NCBI RefSeq assembly: GCF_009857605.1
Contig: NZ_WWCT01000012.1
Coordinates: forward strand, 62,001 to 126,000
Length of the DNA: 64,000 nt
Direction: 5' to 3'
DNA from: Duganella levis
Lineage (GTDB): Bacteria; Pseudomonadota; Gammaproteobacteria; Burkholderiales; Burkholderiaceae_D
Made by a program: the position numbers and the translations under genes. The stretch's first letter is position 1; each line of letters starts with the position of its first letter. Below, piece after piece: positions 23,451-32,106 of this stretch. The notes under the pieces were generated by a model. The model saw only the letters and a program-made list of their open reading frames with translations. It made no database searches and was not told the origin of the DNA.

Positions 23451-25087
23451 GCCGCCCATTGCAGGTAACAAACCGAGATCGGCATCGCGTGCGCGGCGCA
23501 GTATTCGATCCAGCGCAACTGGTTGTCCTGCAGGCGGTCTCCCGGACCTTTCACTTCGATCATGTTGTAGCGGCGCTCGGCCGGCCAGAACTGGATCAGG
23601 TCCGGGAAGCCGCTGCGGTTGGATTTAACGTCCAGCAGGATGCGCTCGAAGGCGCGCTTGAGGTGCTGCGGCGGAATGCAGTCCAGCGCCAGGTCCAGCA
23701 GTTCTTCGTCAACCGCCTCCCAGAACACAAACGGCGACTGGATGCCGTACTTGGCGGCGAAGTTGGTGCGGATGGTGGCGCGGTATTGGTCGCCGTCCAG
23801 CTGCGACAGCGCGTCGCCGAATTGCTGCGCGCGGCGGCGCTGGAAATCGGCGCTGTGTAGGTCGGCCGGGCCGCGGTGATATGGATGGAAGAAGGCGCCG
23901 GGAATCGGCGAAAACACCGCGTCCCAGCACAGCAGGCCGAACAGCGAATTGATCAGCGAATTCTCGACGTAGTAGACCGGCGCATCATCGCGGCTCAGAT
24001 GATCGCGCACCACGAATTCGACGTAACTGGCTTCTTCCGGCGGCGGCAGGCTCAGGTCGATGCGCTCTGCCTGCGCCAGCACCACTGGCGGCGGCTTGGC
24101 GTGGCCCAGCTTGCGCGCCAGACGGGGCGCCATGCGCAGCAACTGCTGGCGTTCGGCCTCGCTCTCGGGCGCTTGCAGCGCGATTTGCAGCAGGTCGAAG
24201 GCCTCGCGCGGCTGCTCGTTCTTTTCCAGCACCCGGATGGCGCGGGCGCGGGCGCCGGGATAATCGCAATCGGCGTACATCGCATGCGCGGTGGGCCAGT
24301 CGCGCAGCTTTTCCACATGCTGGGCGATGGCGAACAGCAGCTTGTTGCGGCGGCTGCGCAGCCATTCGTTATCCGGCGCGCACGGCGGCAGGTCGGCGAT
24401 CACGGCGGCCGGGTCTTCGCCCTCGGCAAAGCGCTCGTGGCATTGGTGGATGGCGAGGAAATCGTCGATGTCGCGGCGGCTGCGGAAACCGCGCGCGGCC
24501 GGCGAGAACTCCACTTTTTCGTACTGGTAGATGCCGAGATCGGACAGCACGAAATCGGTCCAGTCCTGATGGTAGTTGCCGAAGAAGATAAGGCGTAGGC
24601 GGTCGCACAGCTGCTGCGTCAGGTTGCGGTAGACGTGGTCGCCGGAATTGGCGTACCAGCCGGAAAAGCGGTGCGCACAGTCGTACTGTTCGCGCAGCGC
24701 TTCCAGCTGATCGGCCTTGCGCAGGTGCTTGACGTGCGCGCCCAGCTGGAACACTTTGACGATTTCCGGCTTTTGCAGCAGGTCGAACAGGGCGTCCAGT
24801 TCCAGCTGCGGATCTTCCTCGATCAGGCCGGCTTGAGCCAGCGGCCGCGCCGCCTCATGCGTGCTGCCGATTTCCGCGTAGACCAGCTTGCTGGCGCGGA
24901 ATACCGTGCCCTTGCGCATCACCATGCGCACAAACAGCGCGCGCGACGATTGCGGCAGGGTAGAGAAGGTGGCGAGGAAATGGCGCTCGTCGGCGGTCAG
25001 CAGATCGTCGTAGCGTTCGCCGATCCACACCAGTACCTGGTGAAAATTCTCCAGGTAGTAGAACGGATTTTCCAGGACTTTGATCAT
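23447..25087 (-). CDS. FAN1-type VRR-NUC structure-specific nuclease
   Basis: A 546-residue protein. The C-terminal VRR-NUC domain shows SGFPDLIQFW, then IEVKGPGDRLQDNQLRWI: the P-D ... E-V-K catalytic signature and the conserved Gln of the family. The rest is a helical region with TPR-like repeats, as in FAN1. FAN1 enzymes cut 5' flaps and help unhook interstrand DNA cross-links. It is the first gene of a two-gene operon with the Fe-S helicase. A perfect LexA-box match (CTGT-N8-ACAG) lies 39 bp upstream of the start, so SOS induction is likely. Confidence 0.92.
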   Translation of the reverse strand: MIKVLENPFYYLENFHQVLVWIGERYDDLLTADERHFLATFSTLPQSSRALFVRMVMRKGTVFRASKLVYAEIGSTHEAARPLAQAGLIEEDPQLELDALFDLLQKPEIVKVFQLGAHVKHLRKADQLEALREQYDCAHRFSGWYANSGDHVYRNLTQQLCDRLRLIFFGNYHQDWTDFVLSDLGIYQYEKVEFSPAARGFRSRRDIDDFLAIHQCHERFAEGEDPAAVIADLPPCAPDNEWLRSRRNKLLFAIAQHVEKLRDWPTAHAMYADCDYPGARARAIRVLEKNEQPREAFDLLQIALQAPESEAERQQLLRMAPRLARKLGHAKPPPVVLAQAERIDLSLPPPEEASYVEFVVRDHLSRDDAPVYYVENSLINSLFGLLCWDAVFSPIPGAFFHPYHRGPADLHSADFQRRRAQQFGDALSQLDGDQYRATIRTNFAAKYGIQSPFVFWEAVDEELLDLALDCIPPQHLKRAFERILLDVKSNRSGFPDLIQFWPAERRYNMIEVKGPGDRLQDNQLRWIEYCAAHAMPISVCYLQWAA

Positions 25088-25125
25088 TGCAGCGGGGAGG
25101 CGATAAGACGATAAGGCGACGATAA

Positions 25126-25141
25126 CTGTATTTATGTACAG
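25126..25141 (-). promoter_or_regulatory. LexA (SOS) box
   Basis: CTGT-N8-ACAG matches the LexA consensus of gamma- and betaproteobacteria. The palindrome extends to ACTGTA...TACAGT. It lies 38 bp upstream of the FAN1-type gene start on the minus strand and about 28 bp from the phasin stop on the other side. Confidence 0.75.
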
Positions 25142-25169
25142 TGTACCGTCTTCCTCCCCGCTTGCCCAG

Positions 25170-25724
25170 TTATTTCTTGGCGCTGGCCTTGGCTGCTGGC
25201 GTGACCATGGCGTTGGCCTTGGCGATTTCGGTTTCCACGGCCTGCACCGCTTGCTTGGTGGCCTTGGTCACCTGCTCGTAGCCGGCAAAGGCGTTGTCGA
25301 TCGCGGTCTTGACGATCTGCACGGCGTTTTCCGAGCCGGGGCGGACGTTCTTGGTGACGTCGTAGATCAGGGCGCTGAGGTTACTCTTGGCTTCGGCCAC
25401 GTGAGCGTCGGCGGCGCGGGTGAATTCCTGGCGGATCTCGGCGATGATGTCGCCCAGTTGCTGGTTGTAGGCGGCTGCGCTGGCAACGCCGGGCTGGATT
25501 TTTTCTGCGGCGGCCTGGATGGCGGCCTTGGCGTCGCTGGCCTGGCTGATTTCCTTGCCGGCGGCAAGGCCATCTTCCAGCTGCGACTTGGCGGTCGACA
25601 TATTGAGCGCGATGACTTGCTCGACGCCTTGCACGGTCTTGCTGGTCAGCGTGTTGAAGGTTTCAAGCTGAAACTCAAACAACGCTTTGGTGGCGTTGGC
25701 AAATTGCTCGGGATTCGTGAACAT
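25170..25724 (-). CDS. Phasin-family granule-associated protein
   Basis: A 184-residue helical protein. The N-terminus MFTNPEQFANATKALFEFQ and the repeated amphipathic helices match the phasin family, which coats polyhydroxyalkanoate granules and controls their number and size. The C-terminus is Ala/Lys rich (TPAAKASAKK). The length is normal for the family. It stands alone with its own upstream gap, and the stop is followed by the SOS box of the divergently placed repair operon. Its presence implies PHA storage in the organism. Confidence 0.92.
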   Translation of the reverse strand: MFTNPEQFANATKALFEFQLETFNTLTSKTVQGVEQVIALNMSTAKSQLEDGLAAGKEISQASDAKAAIQAAAEKIQPGVASAAAYNQQLGDIIAEIRQEFTRAADAHVAEAKSNLSALIYDVTKNVRPGSENAVQIVKTAIDNAFAGYEQVTKATKQAVQAVETEIAKANAMVTPAAKASAKK

Positions 25725-25791
25725 ACAGTCTCCTCATCAAAAGAATGGTGGGATGCAGCGATTCCGGGTTTACCGTGTTGTTCTGATTTTA

Positions 25792-26001
25792 TTATCTATT
25801 AACAATTAATTTTTCGCAACGAGCGTCGCGGAAAGGGCCATAAGCTTTTTCCCAGCCTTCGCCCAGCGGCGTCTGCGAACAGGCCAGCGCGCCGTCGATC
25901 TTGCTGCGCCACTTCCACCACGGCGCTGGTGCCGCCGTCAGCGTGCCACAGCCCAGCAGCAGGGCCAGCAGCAGTGTCGTCTTGGTTTTGAATCGGTTCA
26001 T
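25792..26001 (-). CDS. Small exported protein of unknown function
   Basis: A 69-residue protein with a signal peptide (MNRFKTKTTLLLALLLGCGTLTAA). The mature part is only about 45 residues, PAPWWKWRSKIDGALACSQ ... DARCEKLIVNR, with two cysteines that could form one disulfide. No domain is known. It sits 3 bp after the diguanylate cyclase stop on the same strand and may be co-transcribed. Confidence 0.65.
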   Translation of the reverse strand: MNRFKTKTTLLLALLLGCGTLTAAPAPWWKWRSKIDGALACSQTPLGEGWEKAYGPFRDARCEKLIVNR

Positions 26002-26004
26002 ACC

Positions 26005-27162
26005 TTACACCAGTTGTTGGGCGCAGACGCGATTGCGGCCGCTGTTTTTCGCAGCGTACAGCAAATCGTCGGCGGCTGCGATCATGTTGACATGGGCGTT
26101 GGGGGCGGAGGCGGCGAAATCCACGCTGGCGACGCCAAAGCTGGCGGTCACGGCGATCTGCTGGCCGGCGTGCTCGACGGGCATGGCGGCCAGCGTCTGG
26201 CGCAGCCGTTCGGCCAGCAATTCGCCGCCGGCCAGGTCGGTTTCTGGCAGGATCAGCAGGAACTCCTCGCCTCCGTAGCGCACCACGCTGTCGATGCTGT
26301 CGCGCGTCATCGATTGCAGCAGCACGGCAAAGCGTTGCAGCACGGCGTCGCCACCGTAGTGGCCGTAGGTGTCATTGACCGCCTTGAAGTGGTCGAGGTC
26401 GCTCATGATCACGGTCAGGCTGAGCTTGTAGCGCTGGGCGCGTGAGATTTCCGTCTCCAGCAATTGTTCGTGCAGGTGGCGTCGGTTGTAGCAGCCGGTC
26501 AGCGGGTCGCGCACCGACAGGTTTTTCAGCACCATCTGCGCGCTGTATTCCTCGCGCGACAGGATTTCATAGCGCCGCGCCGCCACGTAGCAGAACACGT
26601 TGCACAGCGTCAGCAATGCAGCCATGGTGCCCAGTTGCATGCCGTGCACGTCGCCCAGTGCCCACGCCAGGGCGATGAACAGCGCCGTGGCGGCCGCTGC
26701 AATCGCCACCGCGTACAGCAGTCGGTTGGGGATGTAGATGTAGATGACGATGATCACGATCGACATCGAGATCGCGTGCAGTGAAAATTCGCTCGGCCGC
26801 AGCGCCGCAATCAGCAGGAATCCGGCCGCGCCGGCCACTTCGACAATGGTGGCGGCCAGGCGGGTGATGGGAATCGCGTCCGGCCGCCGTTTCACCAGCG
26901 CCAGGCAGGCCAGCACTGTGGCGGCGACGGCAATCCGCGCGCCGACCAGCAGACAGGTTTTTAGTTCGTAGCCCACCCAGATCAGGTCGGTAACGGCAAA
27001 GCACAGGTAAAACAGCGCGCAAAACAGGAAAGTTACGCGCAATTGGGCTTGGGTGGTGGCCAGGTGATGGCGCAGGAAATCGTTTTCCGTCGTGGCGTCG
27101 CAAAACTCGCACTTCAGCGGTGCGACTTTGATTGTCCTGGACGAAACAGGATGTGGGGGCAT
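26005..27162 (-). CDS. Membrane-bound diguanylate cyclase (GGDEF)
   Basis: A 385-residue protein that would make cyclic di-GMP. It has five or six membrane segments (about 45-195), then the GGDEF domain with DPLTGCYNRRHLHEQL, SDLDHFKAVNDTYGH and the active-site loop GGEEF. The inhibitory RxxD site is not evident at the expected place (MTRDSIDSVVRYGGEEF has R-D-S-I-D). There is no EAL domain. The ATG at 27162 has GGAGA 10 nt upstream; an in-frame GTG at 27207 would add a low-complexity basic stretch. The N-terminal membrane part is an unknown sensor. Confidence 0.9.
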   Translation of the reverse strand: MPPHPVSSRTIKVAPLKCEFCDATTENDFLRHHLATTQAQLRVTFLFCALFYLCFAVTDLIWVGYELKTCLLVGARIAVAATVLACLALVKRRPDAIPITRLAATIVEVAGAAGFLLIAALRPSEFSLHAISMSIVIIVIYIYIPNRLLYAVAIAAAATALFIALAWALGDVHGMQLGTMAALLTLCNVFCYVAARRYEILSREEYSAQMVLKNLSVRDPLTGCYNRRHLHEQLLETEISRAQRYKLSLTVIMSDLDHFKAVNDTYGHYGGDAVLQRFAVLLQSMTRDSIDSVVRYGGEEFLLILPETDLAGGELLAERLRQTLAAMPVEHAGQQIAVTASFGVASVDFAASAPNAHVNMIAAADDLLYAAKNSGRNRVCAQQLV

Positions 27163-27260
27163 GGCTGCAGGTCTCCGCTTGCGGCCGGCTGCTTGCCGGT
27201 CTGTCACTTCAGATTATACGGCTGCAACAGTTGCGGAGCGGAAAAATCTTCGCAGAGTGG

Positions 27261-29471
27261 CTACAGAGGCGCGCTCTTGGGAAGGCGCAACATGAAGCTG
27301 GCGCCGTGTCCTGGCGTGCTGGCGGCGTCGATCCGTCCGCCCAGCACGCCCGTGACGATGTTGTGTGTTATATACAAACCGAGGCCGGAACCACCCGCGC
27401 CCATGCGTGTGGTGAAGAACGGATCGTAGATGCGCGGCAGGTTTTCCGGCGTAATGCCGGCGCCGGTGTCGCTCAGGGTGATGGTGATTTCGCCATTATT
27501 GCTGTCGTGCGCGGACAGGGTGATGCTGCCGTGGTCGTTGGCCTGATGCCGGCTGCTGAAACCGTGTACCAGGCTGTTGTCGATCAGGTGGTGCAGCGCC
27601 TGCACCAGCAGGCCGGGATAGCTGTCCATTTCCAGCCAGTGGTCGACGTCTTCGATCAGTTCCAGTTCGCGCTGGCGCACTTCGCCCTGCACCGACTGCA
27701 TCAGCTCGGCCACCACGTCGCCCAGCATGAAGCGGCTGCGCTGGCTGCCGGCGCCATCCACCGCAATCCGCTTGAAGCTGTCGACCAGCGCGGCGGCGCG
27801 GTTCAGGTTGCGCAGCACCACCTCGTCGGCGCTGGCGGCCTCGTCCAGGTAGGCGGCCAGCACCGACTTGCGCAGACCGCTTTCCAGGTCGTGACGCAGC
27901 GCGGCGGTGCGTTCGCTCATGCTGCTGGCCATGGTCAGGCTGTTGCCGATCGGCGTGTTCAGTTCGTGGGCGACGCCGGCCACCAGCGCGCCCAGCGCGG
28001 CCAGCTTGTCGCGCCGTACCAGTTCCTCCTGCGTCAGGCTGAGGTTGTCCAGCGCGGTGCTCAGTTCTTCGTTGACGTGTTCGGCGTCTTCCTTGGCCTG
28101 GCGCAGCTCGGCGGTGCGGGCCGCCACCAGTTCTTCCAGGTGTTCGCGGTGGCGTTGCAGTTCTTCCTCGCGCTTGGTGCGGGCGATGGCGATGCCGGCC
28201 AGATGGGTGGCGGTGTGGATCAGGCGCCGGTCGTCCTCGTTGGGTTCGCGCACCTCGTGGTAGTACATGGCGAACGAGCCCAGCACCGTGTCCTGGTCCA
28301 GCAGGATCGGCATCGACCAGCAGGCGCGCAGGCCGAAGTGGACGGCGGCGTTGCGATACGGCGCCCACAGCGGATCGGTGAGGATGTCGGTGACGATCAC
28401 CGTCTGCTTGCGGAACATGGCGGTGCCGCAGGAGCCGGCCGCCGGGCCGATCGGCAGGCCGTTGAGCGCGGCCAGGTAGTCGGGCGGCATGCTGGGGCCG
28501 GCGGCGCTGGTCACTGTCACACCGTCCGGATTGAGCAGCATGACGGTGCAATGGCCGTTATCCAGCTGGGCTTCGATCAGGCGCACCAGCTTGTCCAGAG
28601 TGTCCGGCAGCGGAGCGCCGCCGGCGATCATTTCCAGCAGCGCGTTCTTGCCGTCGCGCAGGGCGTTGGCCAACTGGCGCGGCGTGACGTCGACGATGCG
28701 CACATGCATCAGGCGGTGCTCGGCGGTGGTCAGCGGCACCATCCTCAGTTCGCAGGCGATGGCGCGGCCGGAGCTGTGGCGCAGTTCCATCTCGACCATC
28801 TGGATATCGCCCGACATGATCTGTTCGATGGCGGTGTTGAATACGTGCGCGCTGGGCTGGCCGTCCGGCTGCAGGGGCGGACACAGCGCCAGCAAATCGG
28901 TCTGCACCAGTTCGGTCTCGGTCATGCCGAACAGCTGGCGCGTGCGGCGGTTGACGTCGAGGATGCGGTAGCTGCCGCGTTGCAGCAGCAGGATGGCGTC
29001 CGGCGAGCTGGCCAGCATGGTGTGGTAGTTGACTTCCAGCGTGGCCATGGTCGGCATGCCAGCCAGCATCGGCGCCGGCGCGATCACTTGCAAATGCAGC
29101 AGGATTTTCTCGGCCAGCTCGTCCGCCTGAAAGCCCAGCGGCAGGTAGGCGGCGGCGCCGGCCTCGTCGGCGCGCAGGCGCTCTTCCGGGCTGGTATGGG
29201 CCGATAGCAGGAACACCGGCAGCGGCGTCTGGCTGGCTTGTTGCAGGCGTGGACATAACTCCAGGTCGGCACTGCCGGCCAGCGCCACGTCCAGCAGGGC
29301 CAGCGCGACGTGGCCGCCGCGCACGGCTGCCAGCGCCTCGTCGCCGCGGCTGACAGCCTGCACGGTCAGATGGTGGCGCGCCAGCATGCGTTGCAGCGCG
29401 GCCGTGTCATAGGCGGTGCTGGCGGCTATCAGGATGGTGTGCGGCTGATCGGATGAGAACGGCGGCATCAT
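27261..29471 (-). CDS. Sensor histidine kinase with REC-like, PAS, GAF, HisKA and HATPase domains
   Basis: A 736-residue soluble kinase. Residues 10-125 are a receiver-like fold with D61 (ALLDVALAG), but the acidic pair after strand 1 is replaced by Ala-Ala-Ser and the conserved Lys by Leu (YLPLGF), so it is probably not phosphorylated. Then come PAS (about 145-270), GAF (about 285-440), a coiled coil, the H-box LVAGVAHELNTP, and HATPase with DTGAGI and GSGLGLY. The coiled coil with EELVRRDKLAALG is usual for PAS/GAF kinases. No response regulator gene is adjacent. Confidence 0.9.
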   Translation of the reverse strand: MMPPFSSDQPHTILIAASTAYDTAALQRMLARHHLTVQAVSRGDEALAAVRGGHVALALLDVALAGSADLELCPRLQQASQTPLPVFLLSAHTSPEERLRADEAGAAAYLPLGFQADELAEKILLHLQVIAPAPMLAGMPTMATLEVNYHTMLASSPDAILLLQRGSYRILDVNRRTRQLFGMTETELVQTDLLALCPPLQPDGQPSAHVFNTAIEQIMSGDIQMVEMELRHSSGRAIACELRMVPLTTAEHRLMHVRIVDVTPRQLANALRDGKNALLEMIAGGAPLPDTLDKLVRLIEAQLDNGHCTVMLLNPDGVTVTSAAGPSMPPDYLAALNGLPIGPAAGSCGTAMFRKQTVIVTDILTDPLWAPYRNAAVHFGLRACWSMPILLDQDTVLGSFAMYYHEVREPNEDDRRLIHTATHLAGIAIARTKREEELQRHREHLEELVAARTAELRQAKEDAEHVNEELSTALDNLSLTQEELVRRDKLAALGALVAGVAHELNTPIGNSLTMASSMSERTAALRHDLESGLRKSVLAAYLDEAASADEVVLRNLNRAAALVDSFKRIAVDGAGSQRSRFMLGDVVAELMQSVQGEVRQRELELIEDVDHWLEMDSYPGLLVQALHHLIDNSLVHGFSSRHQANDHGSITLSAHDSNNGEITITLSDTGAGITPENLPRIYDPFFTTRMGAGGSGLGLYITHNIVTGVLGGRIDAASTPGHGASFMLRLPKSAPL

Positions 29472-29541
29472 GTGTGGCTGGTGCGGCTCCGCAGTGCGGC
29501 GTGAGGCCAGTGTATTACAAGATCGGCTTGCGTGGGCGGCA

Positions 29542-29952
29542 TCATGCGGCTTGCAGTGCGGCAGCTTCTTGTGCCTGCTGGATCAATGGAAAATTGTCTT
29601 CGATCCAGTCGACCAGCACTTCCAGCCGGGTGGCGGCTTCGCGGCCGAGGGGCGTCAGGCTGTATTCCACGTGCGGCGGCACCACTTGCAGGGCGACGCG
29701 CAATACCAGGCCGTCGTAGGCGAGGGCGTCCAGCGTCTGCGCCAGCATCTTTTCGCTGACGCCGCCGACTGCGCGGCGCAGCTCGCTGAAGCGGTGGGTG
29801 CGTTCCAGCAGCATCACCAGCACCAGCACGCCCCAGCGGCTGGTGATATGGCCGAGCACGGCGCGCGACGGACAGTCGGCCGCCATTACCTGGGCCCGCT
29901 GCGGGTCCTGTTGCATTTGCTGGATGGTCTTGCGCAGGGATTTGCTGGTCAT
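29542..29952 (-). CDS. HxlR-family transcriptional regulator
   Basis: A 136-residue winged-helix regulator. The family core is seen as CPSRAVLGHITSRWGVLVLVMLLE, FSELRRAVGGVSEKMLAQTL and HVEYSLTPLGREA. One cysteine (C27) is at the position often used for redox or electrophile sensing in this family. It is divergent from the quinone-reductase-like gene at 30047, the same arrangement as ytfH/qorB in Escherichia coli. A TACTTAC/GTAAGTA inverted repeat between them is the likely operator. Confidence 0.9.
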   Translation of the reverse strand: MTSKSLRKTIQQMQQDPQRAQVMAADCPSRAVLGHITSRWGVLVLVMLLERTHRFSELRRAVGGVSEKMLAQTLDALAYDGLVLRVALQVVPPHVEYSLTPLGREAATRLEVLVDWIEDNFPLIQQAQEAAALQAA

Positions 29953-29966
29953 CGGAAGCTCCTAGG

Positions 29967-30004
29967 GTACTTACTAAAATGTGCGTACTTACAATTCGTA
30001 AGTA
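29967..30004. promoter_or_regulatory. Probable HxlR operator
   Basis: TACTTAC at 29986-29992 and GTAAGTA at 29998-30004 form a perfect inverted repeat with a 5-bp spacer. A further copy GTACTTAC lies at 29967-29974. All are in the 94-bp gap between the divergent regulator and reductase genes. Confidence 0.6.
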
Positions 30005-30046
30005 TAGCCTATATGATGGTCTCATTCACTTTTTAGGAGAGACCTG

Positions 30047-30895
30047 ATGATTATCGTTACTGCTGCAAGCGGCCAACTGGGCCGTCTGGTGATTGCTGAG
30101 CTGCTCAAGCGCGTGCCTGCCGAGAACATCGTCGCCGCCGTGCGCGACCCGGCCAAAGCGGTCGACCTGGCCGACCAGGGCGTGCTGGTGCGCCATGCCG
30201 ACTACAACGATCCCGCCTCGCTGGATGCGGCGTTTGAAGGCGCCACCAAGGTGCTGCTGATCTCGTCCAATGACCTGGGCAACCGTGTGTCGCAGCACCG
30301 CAATGTGATCGATGCCGCCGCCCGCGCCAAGGCCGGCCTGCTGGCCTACACCAGCGTGCTGCACGCCGACAGCTCCACGCTGGGCCTGGCCGGCGAACAC
30401 CGCGCCACCGAAGAGGCGGTACGCGCTTCTGGCCTGCCGTACAGTCTGCTGCGTAATGGCTGGTATGTGGAGAACTACACGGTCAGCCTGGGGGGCGCGA
30501 TTGCGCACGGTGCGCTGGCTGGCGGCGCCGGTGAGGGCCGCATCTCGGCCGCCGCGCGCGCCGACTATGCCGAAGCGGCAGCCGTGGTGCTGGCCAGCAG
30601 CGGTGCGGTGGAGCAGGTCTATGAACTGGCCGGCGACACCGCTTTCACGCTGGCCGAACTGGCAGCCGAAGTCTCGCGCCAGAGCGGCAAAGCCATCCCG
30701 TTCCACAATCTGCCGCAGAAAGACTACGCTGAGTTGCTGGTGAATGTAGGCCTGCCAGCCCCGCTGGCCGACCTGATCGCCGACTCCGACGCCCAGGCCG
30801 CGCAAGGCGCACTGTTCGACGACAGCCGTACCCTGGGCAAACTGATCGGCCGCCCGACCATCTCCTTGGCCGATGCGGTGAAAGCAGCGCTGTAA
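30047..30895 (+). CDS. qorB: NmrA-like NAD(P)H:quinone oxidoreductase (QorB type)
   Basis: A 282-residue atypical short-chain dehydrogenase. The NADP loop TAASGQLGRLVI is at the N-terminus, and the protein keeps the family length and segments (LISSNDLGNRVSQHRNVIDAA, LRNGWYVENYT). QorB/YtfG-type enzymes reduce quinones with NADPH. A GGAG site precedes the ATG at 30047. It is divergent from an HxlR regulator that probably represses it. The exact substrate is inferred from the family and the gene pair. Confidence 0.85.
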   Translation: MIIVTAASGQLGRLVIAELLKRVPAENIVAAVRDPAKAVDLADQGVLVRHADYNDPASLDAAFEGATKVLLISSNDLGNRVSQHRNVIDAAARAKAGLLAYTSVLHADSSTLGLAGEHRATEEAVRASGLPYSLLRNGWYVENYTVSLGGAIAHGALAGGAGEGRISAAARADYAEAAAVVLASSGAVEQVYELAGDTAFTLAELAAEVSRQSGKAIPFHNLPQKDYAELLVNVGLPAPLADLIADSDAQAAQGALFDDSRTLGKLIGRPTISLADAVKAAL

Positions 30896-30910
30896 TCAGA
30901 CGCTGGAATG

Positions 30911-30951
30911 AAAAAAGCCTCCATCTGCTTGACGCTGATGGAGGCTTTTTT
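30911..30951. terminator. Bidirectional terminator between qorB-like gene and tRNA-Leu
   Basis: AAAAAAGCCTCCATC pairs perfectly with GATGGAGGCTTTTTT around an 11-nt loop, with T runs usable on both strands. It serves the plus-strand reductase gene and the minus-strand tRNA-Leu at 30962. Confidence 0.85.
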
Positions 30952-30961
30952 GCGGAATTTT

Positions 30962-31046
30962 TGGTGCCCACGGAGGGACTCGAACCCCCACACCTTGCGG
31001 CACATGGACCTGAACCATGCGCGTCTACCAATTCCGCCACGTGGGC
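30962..31046 (-). tRNA. tRNA-Leu (anticodon CAG), copy 1
   Basis: An 85-nt class II tRNA with encoded CCA. The acceptor arms GCCCACG/CGTGGGC, the long variable arm, and the anticodon loop TTCAGGT are clear. Its sequence is identical to that of copies at 31074, 35285 and 37159 throughout the visible gene. Confidence 0.97.
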
Positions 31047-31073
31047 ATTGTAGTTTCAACAGTCATCAGCGCT

Positions 31074-31158
31074 TGGTGCCCACGGAGGGACTCGAACCCC
31101 CACACCTTGCGGCACATGGACCTGAACCATGCGCGTCTACCAATTCCGCCACGTGGGC
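31074..31158 (-). tRNA. tRNA-Leu (anticodon CAG), copy 2
   Basis: The same 85-nt tRNA-Leu with encoded CCA, 27 bp upstream of copy 1 on the minus strand. The two are probably transcribed together, as there is no hairpin between them. Confidence 0.97.
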
Positions 31159-31269
31159 GCTGAATCTGTCTTAGCTACTTTCTGCTGCTTGCTCTGCAAC
31201 AGAAGGCATGCATCTTAAGGGGCGACCGAACCCCCGTCAATAGCAATCTGCTGCTTTTGTGAAATTATT

Positions 31270-32106
31270 TCATTTCAGCTTGAGTTCATAGCCGCCGCTG
31301 CTGCAACAGTGGATGTGCCCGATCCCGGTGACGTGCGGCCCGGTCACCAGCGTATCCTCGTGCGCCAGGCGTTCCAGCAGGCGCTTGCGGGTGTCCAGCG
31401 CCTGCGCCGGGTCCATGTCGAAGCCGATGCTCCAGTCCGGATAACGCAGTTGCAACAGCGTGGAATGAATCACATCGCCCCAGATCAGCACGCGCTGGCC
31501 GCCGCTCTCGATCTGCACGCCGCTGTGACCCGGCGTGTGCCCGTGCAGCGGCACCATGCTGACGCCGGGCATCACTTGGGCGTTGGCGGGCAGCGGCTTG
31601 ATGCGTCCCTGGTAGGCTCGCAATGCCGAGTGCGCCAATGTGAACAGGCCGAGCTGCGCCATGACCGGATGGTGTTCCGGCGAGGTCTTGTCGCTCCAGA
31701 ATGCCAGTTCCTCTTCCGCCAGGTACAAAGTGGCGTTGGGATAGACGGCGCTGCCGTCTTCCGTGACCAGGCCGCCGATATGGTCCTCGTGCATATGCGA
31801 CAGGATGATGCCCTGGATCTGGTCCAGCGCATAGCCGGCGGACTTCAGCGCCGCCGGCGTCTTGCCGAAACGTGGCCCCAGCTCGCGGCCGCAGCCGGCG
31901 TCGATCAGCCACAGCTCATCGTTTTTCTTCAGTAAAAACGCGTTGATCGGCTCGGGTGACGGCCCGGCGGCGGGCAGGCCCGCACGCTTGAACAGCGCCG
32001 CGCCTTCGTCCGAAGCGGCGGCGGTAATCATGTCGGTGCTACACAGGAAAATGCCATCCAGCATAGTGGTCAGCGTAAATTCGCCGATGGTGTGGTGTTC
32101 AATCAT
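31270..32106 (-). CDS. MBL-fold metallo-hydrolase
   Basis: A 278-residue hydrolase of the metallo-beta-lactamase fold. The zinc motif SHMHEDHIGG, the later HGHTPGHSG histidine and the GDVIHS aspartate are present, a binuclear site like that of lactonases and related hydrolases. No signal peptide is seen. The ATG overlaps the MFS stop by 4 nt (ATGA), so it is the last gene of a three-gene operon with a hydroxyacid dehydrogenase and a transporter. A role in detoxifying or opening a lactone or ester is plausible but not shown. Confidence 0.88.
   Translation of the reverse strand: MIEHHTIGEFTLTTMLDGIFLCSTDMITAAASDEGAALFKRAGLPAAGPSPEPINAFLLKKNDELWLIDAGCGRELGPRFGKTPAALKSAGYALDQIQGIILSHMHEDHIGGLVTEDGSAVYPNATLYLAEEELAFWSDKTSPEHHPVMAQLGLFTLAHSALRAYQGRIKPLPANAQVMPGVSMVPLHGHTPGHSGVQIESGGQRVLIWGDVIHSTLLQLRYPDWSIGFDMDPAQALDTRKRLLERLAHEDTLVTGPHVTGIGHIHCCSSGGYELKLK

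Noticed and set aside
27132..29207. A 691-residue open frame on the plus strand
   Set aside because: It runs antisense to the PAS/GAF kinase, has low-complexity His/Gln/Val composition and no motif. Long antisense frames are common in GC-rich DNA.
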